Source: Alistipes timonensis JC136
GTDB lineage: Bacteria; Bacteroidota; Bacteroidia; Bacteroidales; Rikenellaceae
DNA: 64,000 bases
Assembly: GCF_900107675.1 (NCBI RefSeq)
Contig: NZ_FNRI01000006.1
Coordinates: 62,001-126,000, forward strand
Direction of reading: 5' to 3'
Position 1 is the first letter of the stretch. Each line of letters starts with the position of its first letter. The notes under the pieces are model-generated. The model worked only from the letters and a program-made list of their open reading frames with translations, ran no database searches and had not been told where the DNA came from. Shown piece by piece: positions 35,233 through 44,337 of this stretch. The translations under genes and the position numbers were made by a program.

Positions 35233-35751
35233 ATGCATCGCACACTCCCATATCTCGGACTTTTTGCGGCGGCGGTCCTGCTGCAGGTTTTCCTGTTCGA
35301 CAACCTGTCGATCAGCATCTACCTCAATCCGCTCGTCTACATCGTCTTCATCGCCCTGCTGCCGTTGGACACGCTGCCCGTGGTGGTGCTCGGCGCCGGC
35401 CTCGCGCTGGGCGTCACGATGGATTGCGTCATGGGCGCTGCCGGGATCAATACCATCGCCACGCTGCTGATCGCCTTCCTGCGCCCGACGCTGATCGGAA
35501 TGCTCTACGGGCGTGAGAACGCCCGTGAGGGAGGCGTGCCTTCCTCGGCACGCTTCGGCGAGCGGATTTTCGTCGGCTACCTCGTGGCGCTGACGCTCAT
35601 CCACCATGCCGTCTTCTTTTCGCTCGAGGCCCTTTCGTGGACCCATGTGCTGCATACGTTGCTGCGCATCGTCGTCAGTTCGGCGGTGTCGGTGGGCTTC
35701 ATCTGGATCATCGCCCGTATCTTCACGGCTAAACTCCCCATGCGCGTATGA
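35233..35751 (+). CDS. mreD: Rod shape-determining protein MreD
   Basis: 172 residues, almost all in five or six membrane helices, beginning LGLFAAAVLLQVFLFDN and followed by YLNPLVYIVFIALLPLDTLP. The family is poorly conserved and is recognised here by length, helix pattern and position between mreC and PBP2. MreD is an inner-membrane partner of the elongasome. It overlaps mrdA by 4 bases. Confidence 0.88.
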   Translation: MHRTLPYLGLFAAAVLLQVFLFDNLSISIYLNPLVYIVFIALLPLDTLPVVVLGAGLALGVTMDCVMGAAGINTIATLLIAFLRPTLIGMLYGRENAREGGVPSSARFGERIFVGYLVALTLIHHAVFFSLEALSWTHVLHTLLRIVVSSAVSVGFIWIIARIFTAKLPMRV

Positions 35752-37574
35752 GTCGTTCGGAGGGTTTTGGTCGGATGCGGACCCTGCAGGTCGTCGTGCT
35801 GCTGGTCTTTGCCCTGATCGTCGGGCGGCTGGCCTACATTCAGCTGATCGACTCGCGTTACGACGACCTCGCGCGGGCCAACGTACTGCGGCATGTGGTC
35901 CAGTACCCGCCGCGGGGCGAGGTTTTCGACCGCAACGGCGAATACCTGGTCCAGAGCCGCGAATGTTACGACCTGATGGTCATTTCCAGCGAGATCGACA
36001 AACGGGGCTTCGACACGGCCCGTCTGTGCGAGGTGCTGAACCTCCCGCGGGTGAAGCTCGACCGGGAACTGGCCAATGCGCGGATGCGTCCGCGGGCGCC
36101 GCGCCTCGTGATGAGCTATATCTCCAAGGAGGACAAACTGCGTTTCGACGAGTGCAATTTCCGGGGATTCTACGCCGTCTACCGTACCGTGCGGCAATAT
36201 CCCCGCGAGGTGGGCGGCAACCTGCTGGGTTATGTCAGCGAAGTGAACGCGGACTACCTGAAACGTCATCCGGACTATAAGATCGGCGACTATGTGGGTA
36301 TGGGCGGTGTGGAATCGGCCTACGAGCCGGAACTTCGGGGCCGCAAGGGCGTCAAAATCCAGGAGATCGACACCCATGGAGCCATCAAAGGCTCCTACAT
36401 GAACGGGCATTTCGACTCGCTGCCCGATCCCGGCCGCTACCTCGTGAGCACCATCGACGCCCGGCTTCAACTGTTGGGGGAGGAGCTGATGCGCGGCAAG
36501 GTAGGGGCCGCGGTGGCTATCGAGCCTTCGACGGGCGAAATCCTGATGATGGTCTCCTCGCCGACCTACGATCCCGACCGGCTGGTGGGCCGCGAACGCG
36601 GCAACAACTATATGGAGATGCTCCGCAACAAGCGTCAGCCGTTGTTCAACCGCGCGGTGCGGGCGGCTTATCCGCCGGGCTCGACATTTAAGCTGGTGCA
36701 GGGGTTGATCGGCTTGCAGGAGGGGGTGCTGCGGCCTTCGGATCTCCACTACTGCCACATGGGCTATCAGGCCGGACGCCTGAAAATGGCCTGTCATGCC
36801 CACGCTTCGCCGTTGGACCTGCGTTTTGCGGTGGCCACCTCGTGCAATGCCTATTTTTGTTATGTCTTCCGCGATATCCTCGACAATCCCAAGTACGGGA
36901 GCGTGAAGGAGGGGTACGATGTCTGGAAATCCTATGTCGAGAGCTTCGGGTTCGGTCGCAGGCTGGGTTCGGATTTCCTCGACGAACGCAACGGCTATGT
37001 CCCCGACCGGGCTTTCTACGACCGCCAGTACCGGGGTTCGTGGAACTCGCTCACGGTGCTGTCGCTCTCGATCGGGCAGGATGCGCTGGGCTGTACGCCG
37101 CTGCAGTTGGCCAACCTCGCGGCTATCGTCGCCAACCGCGGCTATTACTACATTCCGCACATCGTGAAAAAGATCGAAGGGCGCGACTCGCTCGACGCCC
37201 GGTTCTACGAACGCCATTACACGAAGGTCGATCCGAAACACTTCGAGCCGATCGTCGAGGGCATGTGGCGGGGCGTGAACGTCGGGGGCACCTCGACGCT
37301 CGCGCGGCTCGACGGGTGGGATGTCTGCGGCAAGACCGGCACGGCCGAGAACCCGCGCGGCCGCGACCACTCGACCTTTCTGTCGTTCGCCCCGAAGGAC
37401 AATCCGAAGATCGCCATTTCGGTCTATGTCGAGAACGGCGGTTTCGGAGCCTCCGCGGCCCTGCCGATCGCCAGCCTGCTGGAGGAGTACTACCTGACGG
37501 ACACGATCCGGCGTCCGGCGCTGTTGGAGCATGTCAAAAACCTGAACATCTACTATCCCGCCTATGACAAGTAA
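35748..37574 (+). CDS. mrdA: Penicillin-binding protein 2 (peptidoglycan transpeptidase)
   Basis: 608 residues. A single membrane helix (about 12-32) is followed by the dimerisation domain (PPRGEVFDRNGEYLVQSRE near 55) and the transpeptidase domain. The three active-site motifs are SxxK in PPGSTFKLV (Ser near 310), SCN near 364, and KTGT near 529. PBP2 crosslinks peptidoglycan during cell elongation with RodA. It overlaps mreD by 4 bases and rodA by 11, so translation of the three is probably coupled. Confidence 0.96.
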   Translation: MSRSEGFGRMRTLQVVVLLVFALIVGRLAYIQLIDSRYDDLARANVLRHVVQYPPRGEVFDRNGEYLVQSRECYDLMVISSEIDKRGFDTARLCEVLNLPRVKLDRELANARMRPRAPRLVMSYISKEDKLRFDECNFRGFYAVYRTVRQYPREVGGNLLGYVSEVNADYLKRHPDYKIGDYVGMGGVESAYEPELRGRKGVKIQEIDTHGAIKGSYMNGHFDSLPDPGRYLVSTIDARLQLLGEELMRGKVGAAVAIEPSTGEILMMVSSPTYDPDRLVGRERGNNYMEMLRNKRQPLFNRAVRAAYPPGSTFKLVQGLIGLQEGVLRPSDLHYCHMGYQAGRLKMACHAHASPLDLRFAVATSCNAYFCYVFRDILDNPKYGSVKEGYDVWKSYVESFGFGRRLGSDFLDERNGYVPDRAFYDRQYRGSWNSLTVLSLSIGQDALGCTPLQLANLAAIVANRGYYYIPHIVKKIEGRDSLDARFYERHYTKVDPKHFEPIVEGMWRGVNVGGTSTLARLDGWDVCGKTGTAENPRGRDHSTFLSFAPKDNPKIAISVYVENGGFGASAALPIASLLEEYYLTDTIRRPALLEHVKNLNIYYPAYDK

Positions 37575-39006
37575 CCGGCATAGCGGCATCTTTTACGGAG
37601 TGGACCTCTGGACTGTCCTGCTGTACGTGCTGATCGTGCTGGCGGGGTGGGTGTCGATCACTTCGGCCTCCTACGACGAAGGGGCGGCCGACCTCTTTTC
37701 GTTCTCGCATTTCTACATGAAGCAGCTGCTCTGGATCGGTGTGGCGTGGGTCACGGCGCTCGTGGTGCTGCTGCTCGACGAGCGGTTCTACCACATGTTC
37801 GCCTATCCGGCCTACCTGGGAGGCATTGCGCTGCTGCTGGCCGCACTGCTGTTCGGCCGCGAGGTCAACGGCGCCAAGGCGTGGTTCGAGTTCGGTTCGT
37901 TCCGCGTACAGCCCGTGGAGTTCGCCAAGATCGCCACGGCTCTGGCCCTGGCCCGCGTGATGAGCGAATATTCCTTCTCGATCAACCGCGCCGGGGATTT
38001 GTTCCGCGTAGGCATGGTGATCTGCATCCCGCTGTTCATCATCATCCTGCAGAACGACACCGGGTCGGGCATCGTGCTGGGGTCGTTCCTCTTCGTGCTC
38101 TACCGCGAGGGACTGAACAAATGGCTCTGCATTCCGGTCCTGCTGATCGCCGCGCTGTTCATCGTCTCGTTCCTGCTCTCGCCGATGACGCTCCTCGTCT
38201 CGCTGATCCTGGTCTGCACCCTCTCGGAGGCGATGATGAACGGGTTGTGGCGCTCGCGGATCGTCTTTCTGGCCGTGCTGGCGCTGGCGAGCATCCTGCT
38301 GTGCTTCGTGATGTCGCTCATCGCTCCGGGGGTGCTGGACATTTACCACTCGCTGCTGATCGTGACGATCCTCTCGCTGGGATTCGTGGCGGCCTACGCC
38401 TACCGGTCGAACCTGCGTAACATCTACATTACGCTGGGGCTGTTCATCGGTTCGATGGTCTTTCTGCCCACGACCGACTACATCTTCAATTCGATCCTCA
38501 AACAGCACCAGCGGGACCGCATCCTGAGCTTTCTGGGCATCATCAGCGACCCGCTGGGCACCGACTACAACGTCAATCAGGCCAAAATCGCCATCGGTTC
38601 GGGCAACTTCTGGGGCAAGGGCTTCCTGGAGGGTACCCAGATCAAATACGGATTCGTGCCCGAGCGGCATACCGACTTCATCTTCTGCACCGTGGGCGAA
38701 GAGTGGGGGTTTCTGGGCGCGGTCGTGCTGCTGTCGCTGCTGTGCATCCTCATCCTGCGCCTGATGCGTATGGGCGAGCGGCAGCAGGAGCCTTTCGGCC
38801 GCATCTACTGCTACTGCGTGGCGGCGATCCTGCTGTTTCACGTGCTGGTCAATGTGGGTATGACCATCGGACTGATGCCCGTCATGGGCATTCCGCTGCC
38901 CTTCATGAGCTACGGAGGTTCGTCGCTCATCGCTTTTACGATTCTGTTGTTCATCGCCGTGCGGCTCGATGCCTCGACGCGGCAGTTTTCCCTGACCAAA
39001 TTTTGA
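37564..39006 (+). CDS. rodA: RodA peptidoglycan glycosyltransferase
   Basis: 480 residues of the SEDS family with about ten membrane helices. FGREVNGAKAWFEFGSFRVQP contains the conserved NGAxxW motif, followed by the EFAK motif. QNDTGSG holds the functionally important Asp, and PFMSYGGSSL near the C-terminus is the SEDS signature. RodA polymerises lipid II during elongation and pairs with PBP2 encoded just upstream. The protein is longer than E. coli RodA (about 370) because of an extended central loop and helices. Confidence 0.95.
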   Translation: MTSNRHSGIFYGVDLWTVLLYVLIVLAGWVSITSASYDEGAADLFSFSHFYMKQLLWIGVAWVTALVVLLLDERFYHMFAYPAYLGGIALLLAALLFGREVNGAKAWFEFGSFRVQPVEFAKIATALALARVMSEYSFSINRAGDLFRVGMVICIPLFIIILQNDTGSGIVLGSFLFVLYREGLNKWLCIPVLLIAALFIVSFLLSPMTLLVSLILVCTLSEAMMNGLWRSRIVFLAVLALASILLCFVMSLIAPGVLDIYHSLLIVTILSLGFVAAYAYRSNLRNIYITLGLFIGSMVFLPTTDYIFNSILKQHQRDRILSFLGIISDPLGTDYNVNQAKIAIGSGNFWGKGFLEGTQIKYGFVPERHTDFIFCTVGEEWGFLGAVVLLSLLCILILRLMRMGERQQEPFGRIYCYCVAAILLFHVLVNVGMTIGLMPVMGIPLPFMSYGGSSLIAFTILLFIAVRLDASTRQFSLTKF

Positions 39007-39013
39007 CAATGCT

Positions 39014-41590
39014 ATGATACCCTTCAATCCCCGGGGACTCTCCCCGCAGGAAGTCGCTGAAAGCCGGCGTCAGCACGGCGACAACATCATCACCCCGCCG
39101 AAAGACGATTCGGTGTGGCGTCTGCTGCTCGAAAAGTTCCGCGATCCGATCATCCGCATCCTGCTGCTGGCCGCCGTGCTGTCGTTGGTCATCGGTTTCA
39201 TTCACAAGGATTTCACGGAATCCGTGGGTATTATCTGCGCCATCATCCTCGCCACATGCGTCGGCTTCTGGTTCGAGTGGGACGCCCAGCGGCGTTTCCG
39301 GCGGCTGAACCAGGTCAACGACGACATCCCCGTCAAAGTGATGCGCGAAGGCACGATCCGCGAAATTCCGCGCCGCGACGTCGTTGCGGGCGACGTGGTC
39401 TACATCGAGGGCGGCGAGACGATCCCTGCCGACGGCGAACTGGTCGAGGCCGTGTCGCTGAAAATCAACGAATCGACCCTCACGGGCGAACCCGAGGTCG
39501 ACAAGACCGTCAATGAGGCCGATTTCGATCCCGAGGCGACTTATCCGTCGAATGCCGTGCTGCGGGGGACGACCGTGGCGGACGGTTACGGCGTGATGGT
39601 CGTCACGGCCGTGGGCGACGCGACGGAGGCCGGGCGGGTGACGGAGCAGGCCACCGTGCAGAACGACGAACAGACGCCGCTCGACCGTCAGCTGACGCGC
39701 CTCTCGCGCCTGATCGGGCGTCTGGGCATTCTCCTTTCGGTGCTGATCTTCTGCGTGATGCTCGCAAAGGCGATCTTCGTGGGCGGACTGCTCGACGGCG
39801 ACTGGCTGACGATCTCTCAGCATGTGTTGCAGATTTTCATGGTCTCGGTGGCGATCATCGTCATGGCCGTTCCCGAGGGGCTTCCGATGTCGATCACGCT
39901 GTCGCTGGCGATGTCCATGCGGCGGATGCTGAAAACCAACAACCTCGTGCGCAAGATGCACGCCTGCGAGACGATGGGCGCCGTGACGGTCATCTGCACC
40001 GACAAGACCGGCACGCTCACCCAGAACCGGATGCACGTGCAGGAGTTGGTGCGTTACGATGCGCTCCCCGAGCGGGATTTCGCCGAGATCGTGGCGCTGA
40101 ATACCACGGCGTTCCTCGATGCCGAGGGGCACATCATCGGCAACCCCACGGAAGGGGCCCTGCTCGAATGGCTGCGCAGCCGCGGCGCCGATTACGAGCC
40201 CCTGCGGGCCGGAGCGAAGATCGTCGATCGGCTGACCTTCTCGACCGAGCGCAAATACATGGCGACGATCATCGAGAGCGGCGTTTCGGGCCGTCGCATC
40301 CTCTGTGTGAAGGGCGCGCCGGAGATCGTGCGCACGATGTGTCTTCCGGACGGCAAGGACACGCAGGTCGCCGAGCAGCTGCTCGGTTTCCAGAGCCGCG
40401 CCATGCGCACGCTGGCCGTGGCATGGGCCGAGACCGCGTCGGACGACTGTCTGGAGGCCGTTAAGGCCGGCGGCCTGCATTTTGCGGCCGTTGCGGCCAT
40501 CTCCGATCCCGTCCGTGAGGATGTTCCCGCGGCGGTCGGACGCTGCCTCGGGGCCGGCATCGGCATCAAAATCGTCACGGGCGACACCCCGGCCACGGCG
40601 CGTGAGATCGCCCGCCAGATCGGGCTGTGGAACGACGCCGAGGACGGCGACCGCAACCACATCACCGGTACGGATTTCGCGGCCCTGAGCGATGAGGAAT
40701 TGTTGGAGCGGGTGCACGACCTGAAGATCATGTCCCGTGCCCGGCCGCTCGACAAACAGCGTCTCGTCAGGTTGTTGCAGCAGCGGGGCGAGGTGGTGGC
40801 CGTCACGGGCGACGGCACGAACGACGCCCCGGCGCTGAATTTCGCCAACGTGGGCCTTTCGATGGGGTCGGGAACCTCCGTGGCGAAGGACGCTTCGGAC
40901 ATCACGCTGCTCGACGACTCGTTCGCGTCGATCGCCACGGCCGTGATGTGGGGCCGCTCGCTCTACCGCAACATCCAGCGGTTCGTGCTGTTCCAACTGA
41001 CGATCAACTTCGCGGCCATCGTCATCTGCTTCGTCGGCGCCGTGTTCGGTACCGAGATGCCGCTGACGGTGGTGCAGATCCTCTGGGTCAATATCATTAT
41101 GGATACCTTTGCGGCGATGGCGATGGCTTCGCTGCCGCCCAGCGCCGAGGTGATGCGCGACAAGCCGCGTCCGAGGGACGAGTTCATCATCACGCGCGCC
41201 ATGGCCCGCACCATCTTTACCTGCGGCATGGTCATGGTCACGGTCCTGCTGGGGATGCTCTTCTGGTGGACGATCACCGAGGGCGGACTTACCGTGCGCC
41301 AGCTGACGCTTTTCTTCTCGACGTTCGTCTTCCTGCAGTTCTGGAACATGTTCAACGCCAAGGGTTTCGAAACCCGCCATTCGGTGTTTACCTGCCTGAG
41401 GGGGTGCCGGGAGTTTTTCCTGATCCTGCTGGCTATCGGCGTGGGACAGGTGTTGATCGTGGAGTTCGGCGGCGAGGTGTTCCGCACCGTGCCGCTCACG
41501 TGGGGCGAATGGGCCGAAGTGATCGGTTTCACTTCGCTGCTGGCTATCGGCGGCGAACTGATCCGTGCCGTCCGGCGTAAAAAGGCGTAA
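39014..41590 (+). CDS. P-type calcium-transporting ATPase (type II)
   Basis: 858 residues with a full P-type layout. An N-terminal cation-ATPase domain and the A domain (TLTGEP near 158) precede VPEGLPMS in membrane helix 4 near 285. The phosphorylation site DKTGTLTQN is near 330, KGAPEIV near 431 marks nucleotide binding, and GDGTNDAPAL near 599 is the hinge. NIIMD in helix 6 supplies the Asn and Asp of a PMCA-like single calcium site. It should export Ca2+ using ATP. It lies 7 bases after rodA and is probably read from the mreB operon, an arrangement with no obvious functional link. Confidence 0.92.
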   Translation: MIPFNPRGLSPQEVAESRRQHGDNIITPPKDDSVWRLLLEKFRDPIIRILLLAAVLSLVIGFIHKDFTESVGIICAIILATCVGFWFEWDAQRRFRRLNQVNDDIPVKVMREGTIREIPRRDVVAGDVVYIEGGETIPADGELVEAVSLKINESTLTGEPEVDKTVNEADFDPEATYPSNAVLRGTTVADGYGVMVVTAVGDATEAGRVTEQATVQNDEQTPLDRQLTRLSRLIGRLGILLSVLIFCVMLAKAIFVGGLLDGDWLTISQHVLQIFMVSVAIIVMAVPEGLPMSITLSLAMSMRRMLKTNNLVRKMHACETMGAVTVICTDKTGTLTQNRMHVQELVRYDALPERDFAEIVALNTTAFLDAEGHIIGNPTEGALLEWLRSRGADYEPLRAGAKIVDRLTFSTERKYMATIIESGVSGRRILCVKGAPEIVRTMCLPDGKDTQVAEQLLGFQSRAMRTLAVAWAETASDDCLEAVKAGGLHFAAVAAISDPVREDVPAAVGRCLGAGIGIKIVTGDTPATAREIARQIGLWNDAEDGDRNHITGTDFAALSDEELLERVHDLKIMSRARPLDKQRLVRLLQQRGEVVAVTGDGTNDAPALNFANVGLSMGSGTSVAKDASDITLLDDSFASIATAVMWGRSLYRNIQRFVLFQLTINFAAIVICFVGAVFGTEMPLTVVQILWVNIIMDTFAAMAMASLPPSAEVMRDKPRPRDEFIITRAMARTIFTCGMVMVTVLLGMLFWWTITEGGLTVRQLTLFFSTFVFLQFWNMFNAKGFETRHSVFTCLRGCREFFLILLAIGVGQVLIVEFGGEVFRTVPLTWGEWAEVIGFTSLLAIGGELIRAVRRKKA

Positions 41591-41613
41591 AAAACAGTTG
41601 CTTCTATATTACG

Positions 41614-42846
41614 ATGCTCAGACGTTTTGCCGCGGCTTGTCTGCTCTCTTTCGTGGGCTTGGGAGCATGGGCGCAGTTGCCGGACAGTGTCGACATGAGT
41701 GCGGGCGGTGCATTCCGTCAGCGCATTGACCGCCACACTTCGACGAAAGCCTACCGCATGCTGTTCATCGGCACACCGCTTATCGTGGGCGGGGTGGTCA
41801 TGCAGGCTTATGATGCCGATTTCCGGCGCCTGCGCAACGGTTACAGCCGTTCGTTCCGCCACGACTACGACGATTACCTTCAGTACGCTCCGGCCGGGGT
41901 GATGGTCGGCATGAAGGCTTTTGGCGTCAAAGGGCGCAGTTCGTGGGGCCGCATGCTGGTCTCCGACGCCTTTTCGGCGGGCCTGATGGCCGTCGGCGTC
42001 AACTCGCTGAAATACTCCTGCCGCGTGATGCGTCCCGACGGTTCGTCGCGCAACTCCTTTCCCTCGGGACATACGGCCACGGCCTTCATGACTGCCACGA
42101 TGCTCCACAAAGAGTACGGCCACCGCAGTCCGTGGTACAGCATCGGCGGCTACACCGTGGCGACGGTCACGGGGGTCACGCGCCAGTTGAACAACCGCCA
42201 CTGGATGAGCGACATCATGGTCGGCGCCGGCATCGGCATTCTGGCCACGGAGCTGGGGTATTTCCTCGCCGACCTGATTTTCAAAGACAAAGGGCTGCTC
42301 GTCTCGGAAACCTATTCGGTCTACGACCGCTACCGCCGCCCCTCGTTTCTGGGCTTCGGTCTCGGGCTGACGACCGTGCCGGGGACTTATGAGCCTTATC
42401 CCGATATGCGCATGCAGCTTCTCGCGGGCCCTGCCGTCCAGGTTCAGGGAGCGTGGTTCGCTTCGCCCTACTGGGGCTTCGGAGGGCGCATGTCGTGTGT
42501 GAACCTGCGGGTGAAGGTCAACGGCGTGGCCCAGAACGACGAGCTGGAGTGCGCCTCGGTCTATGCGGGCCCCTATTTCTCCTATCCTTTTTCGATGCGG
42601 TGGCTGGTCGGCGCGAAACTGCTCGGGGGATGCGAAATCTACAAACCCTGCAAAACGGACCTGCGGAGGCTGGAGAGCCGCGCCGGATTTTCGTTCGGCA
42701 CGGGTATCTCCACGACCTACCTCGCCACCCAGAACCTCGGCGTGCGGTTCACGACCGACTACGACGTGGCGCCGCCCCTGACGGGCGCTTCGCGGCAGCG
42801 GCTCCACAAACTGACGTTCGGCATCGGCGTTTGCGCGGCTTTCTGA
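41614..42846 (+). CDS. PAP2-family phosphatase fused to a C-terminal outer-membrane-type barrel
   Basis: 410 residues with a signal peptide ending GAWAQ. Residues about 50-225 are a PAP2 domain: KYSCRVMRPDG (Lys and Arg-Pro motif), NSFPSGHTATAF (PSGH) and RQLNNRHWMSD (third motif His/Asp) are all intact. Residues about 240-410 have no further phosphatase motif and alternate aromatic and polar residues in strand-sized blocks (LGFGLGLTTVPG, AGPYFSYPFSMRW, FGIGVCAAF), as in small outer-membrane barrels. Bacteroides LpxF, a lipid A 4'-phosphatase, is also a PAP2 protein, so a lipid A or undecaprenyl-diphosphate phosphatase role is possible. It is 23 bases after the calcium pump. Confidence 0.8.
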   Translation: MLRRFAAACLLSFVGLGAWAQLPDSVDMSAGGAFRQRIDRHTSTKAYRMLFIGTPLIVGGVVMQAYDADFRRLRNGYSRSFRHDYDDYLQYAPAGVMVGMKAFGVKGRSSWGRMLVSDAFSAGLMAVGVNSLKYSCRVMRPDGSSRNSFPSGHTATAFMTATMLHKEYGHRSPWYSIGGYTVATVTGVTRQLNNRHWMSDIMVGAGIGILATELGYFLADLIFKDKGLLVSETYSVYDRYRRPSFLGFGLGLTTVPGTYEPYPDMRMQLLAGPAVQVQGAWFASPYWGFGGRMSCVNLRVKVNGVAQNDELECASVYAGPYFSYPFSMRWLVGAKLLGGCEIYKPCKTDLRRLESRAGFSFGTGISTTYLATQNLGVRFTTDYDVAPPLTGASRQRLHKLTFGIGVCAAF

Positions 42847-42850
42847 AACA

Positions 42851-42880
42851 AAAGAGCGGACCCCGTCGGGGTCCGCTTTC
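42851..42880. terminator. Terminator between the PAP2 gene and gdhA
   Basis: AGCGGACCCC (42855-42864) pairs with GGGGTCCGCT (42868-42877) around a three-base loop, with A-rich and T-rich flanks. It serves the two convergent genes. Confidence 0.85.
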
Positions 42881-42903
42881 GTTTTCGCCGAAGCGTGGCG
42901 GGT

Positions 42904-44241
42904 TTACAGGATGCCCTGCTCGACCATCGATTTGGCGACCTTCATGAATCCGGCGATGTTGGCGCCCTTCATGTAGTTGAGGTAGCCGTCTTTCTCGGTG
43001 CCGTACTCCACACAGGCGTGGTGGATCGACGACATGATCTGGTGCAGCTTGGCATCGACCTCCTCGGCTGTCCAGTTGAGTTTCTGCGAATTCTGCGTCA
43101 TTTCGAGACCCGACGTAGCCACGCCGCCGGCGTTCACGGCCTTGCCCGGTCCGTAGGGAATCTTCGCCGCGATGAAGGCGTCGATAGCCTCCGGGCGGCA
43201 GCCCATGTTCGAAACCTCGGCCACGATCTTCACGCCGTTGGCCAGCAGTTTCTTGGCATCCTCGCCGTCGAGTTCGTTCTGCGTGGCGCACGGCATGGCG
43301 ATGTCCACCTTGACCTCCCACGGCTTCTTGCCGGCGAAGAACTTCGATCCCGGGAACTTCTTGGCGTAAGGCTCCACCACGTCGTTGTTCGATGCGCGCA
43401 GCTCCAGCATGTAGGCGATCTTCTCGGCGTCGAGGCCGTCGGGATCGTAGATATAGCCGTCGGGACCCGAAATGGTCACCACCTTGGCGCCCAGTTCGGT
43501 CGCTTTCGTCGCGGCGCCCCAGGCCACGTTGCCGAAGCCCGAGATGGCGATGGTCTGGCCTTTGATGTCCATGCCGGCCTTTTCGAGCATCTGGCGCAGG
43601 AAATAGACGGCGCCGAAGCCCGTCGCCTCGGGACGGATCAGCGATCCGCCGTAGGTCATGCCCTTGCCCGTCAGCACGCCCGTGTTCTCCCGGGCCAGCT
43701 TGCGGTACATGCCGTAGAGGAAGCCGATTTCACGGCCGCCGACGCCGATGTCGCCTGCCGGAACGTCCGTCTGGGGACCGATGTGACGCCACAGTTCGGT
43801 CATGAAAGCCTGGCAGAAGCGCATCACCTCGCGGTCCGACTTGCCTTTAGGGTTGAAATCCGAACCGCCCTTTGCGCCGCCCATCGGCAGCGTGGTGAGT
43901 GCGTTTTTGAAAATCTGTTCGAAGCCGAGGAATTTTAGGATCGAGAGGTTCACCGAGGGGTGGAACCGCAGACCGCCCTTGTAAGGGCCGATGGCGTTGT
44001 TGAACTGTACCCGGTAGCCGAGATTGACCTGCACGTCGCCCTTGTCGTCCGTCCAGACCACTTTGAAGGTGAAGATGCGGTCGGGCTCCACGATGCGCTC
44101 CGCGATGCGGTTGGCTTCGAATTCCGGATGTTGGTTGTAGCTCTCCTCGACGGTCATGAGGACTTCGCGCACGGCCTGCAGGTATTCGCTTTCGCCGGGA
44201 TGTCTGCGCTCGAGTTCGGTCATCAGTTTGGTTACGTTCAT
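42904..44241 (-). CDS. gdhA: NADP-type glutamate dehydrogenase
   Basis: 445 residues, the length of the hexameric class. GPYKGGLRFHPSVN and LPMGGAKGGSDFNPKGKSD hold the substrate-binding and catalytic Lys residues. PAGDIGVGGREIGFLYGMY and SGFGNVAWGAA (dinucleotide binding) follow. It fixes ammonia into 2-oxoglutarate. It is a single gene with its own promoter and terminator. Confidence 0.96.
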   Translation of the reverse strand: MNVTKLMTELERRHPGESEYLQAVREVLMTVEESYNQHPEFEANRIAERIVEPDRIFTFKVVWTDDKGDVQVNLGYRVQFNNAIGPYKGGLRFHPSVNLSILKFLGFEQIFKNALTTLPMGGAKGGSDFNPKGKSDREVMRFCQAFMTELWRHIGPQTDVPAGDIGVGGREIGFLYGMYRKLARENTGVLTGKGMTYGGSLIRPEATGFGAVYFLRQMLEKAGMDIKGQTIAISGFGNVAWGAATKATELGAKVVTISGPDGYIYDPDGLDAEKIAYMLELRASNNDVVEPYAKKFPGSKFFAGKKPWEVKVDIAMPCATQNELDGEDAKKLLANGVKIVAEVSNMGCRPEAIDAFIAAKIPYGPGKAVNAGGVATSGLEMTQNSQKLNWTAEEVDAKLHQIMSSIHHACVEYGTEKDGYLNYMKGANIAGFMKVAKSMVEQGIL

Positions 44242-44278
44242 ATGCTGAAGTTTTTAGTTGGTTGGTTTTGTCTTATCA

Positions 44279-44286
44279 CAAATATA
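44279..44286 (-). promoter_or_regulatory. Possible -7 box of gdhA
   Basis: The minus strand reads TATATTTG, 37 bases before the gdhA start. No clear -33 TTTG is seen in the AT-rich upstream sequence. Confidence 0.45.
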
Positions 44287-44337
44287 AAAATATTTCTTAT
44301 AGATTGTAACCGTTTTCCGGAAATTTTTGGACAAATA

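Noticed and set aside
38951..41380. Minus-strand open frame of 809 codons opposite the calcium ATPase
   Set aside because: Shadow; the plus strand carries every P-type ATPase motif.
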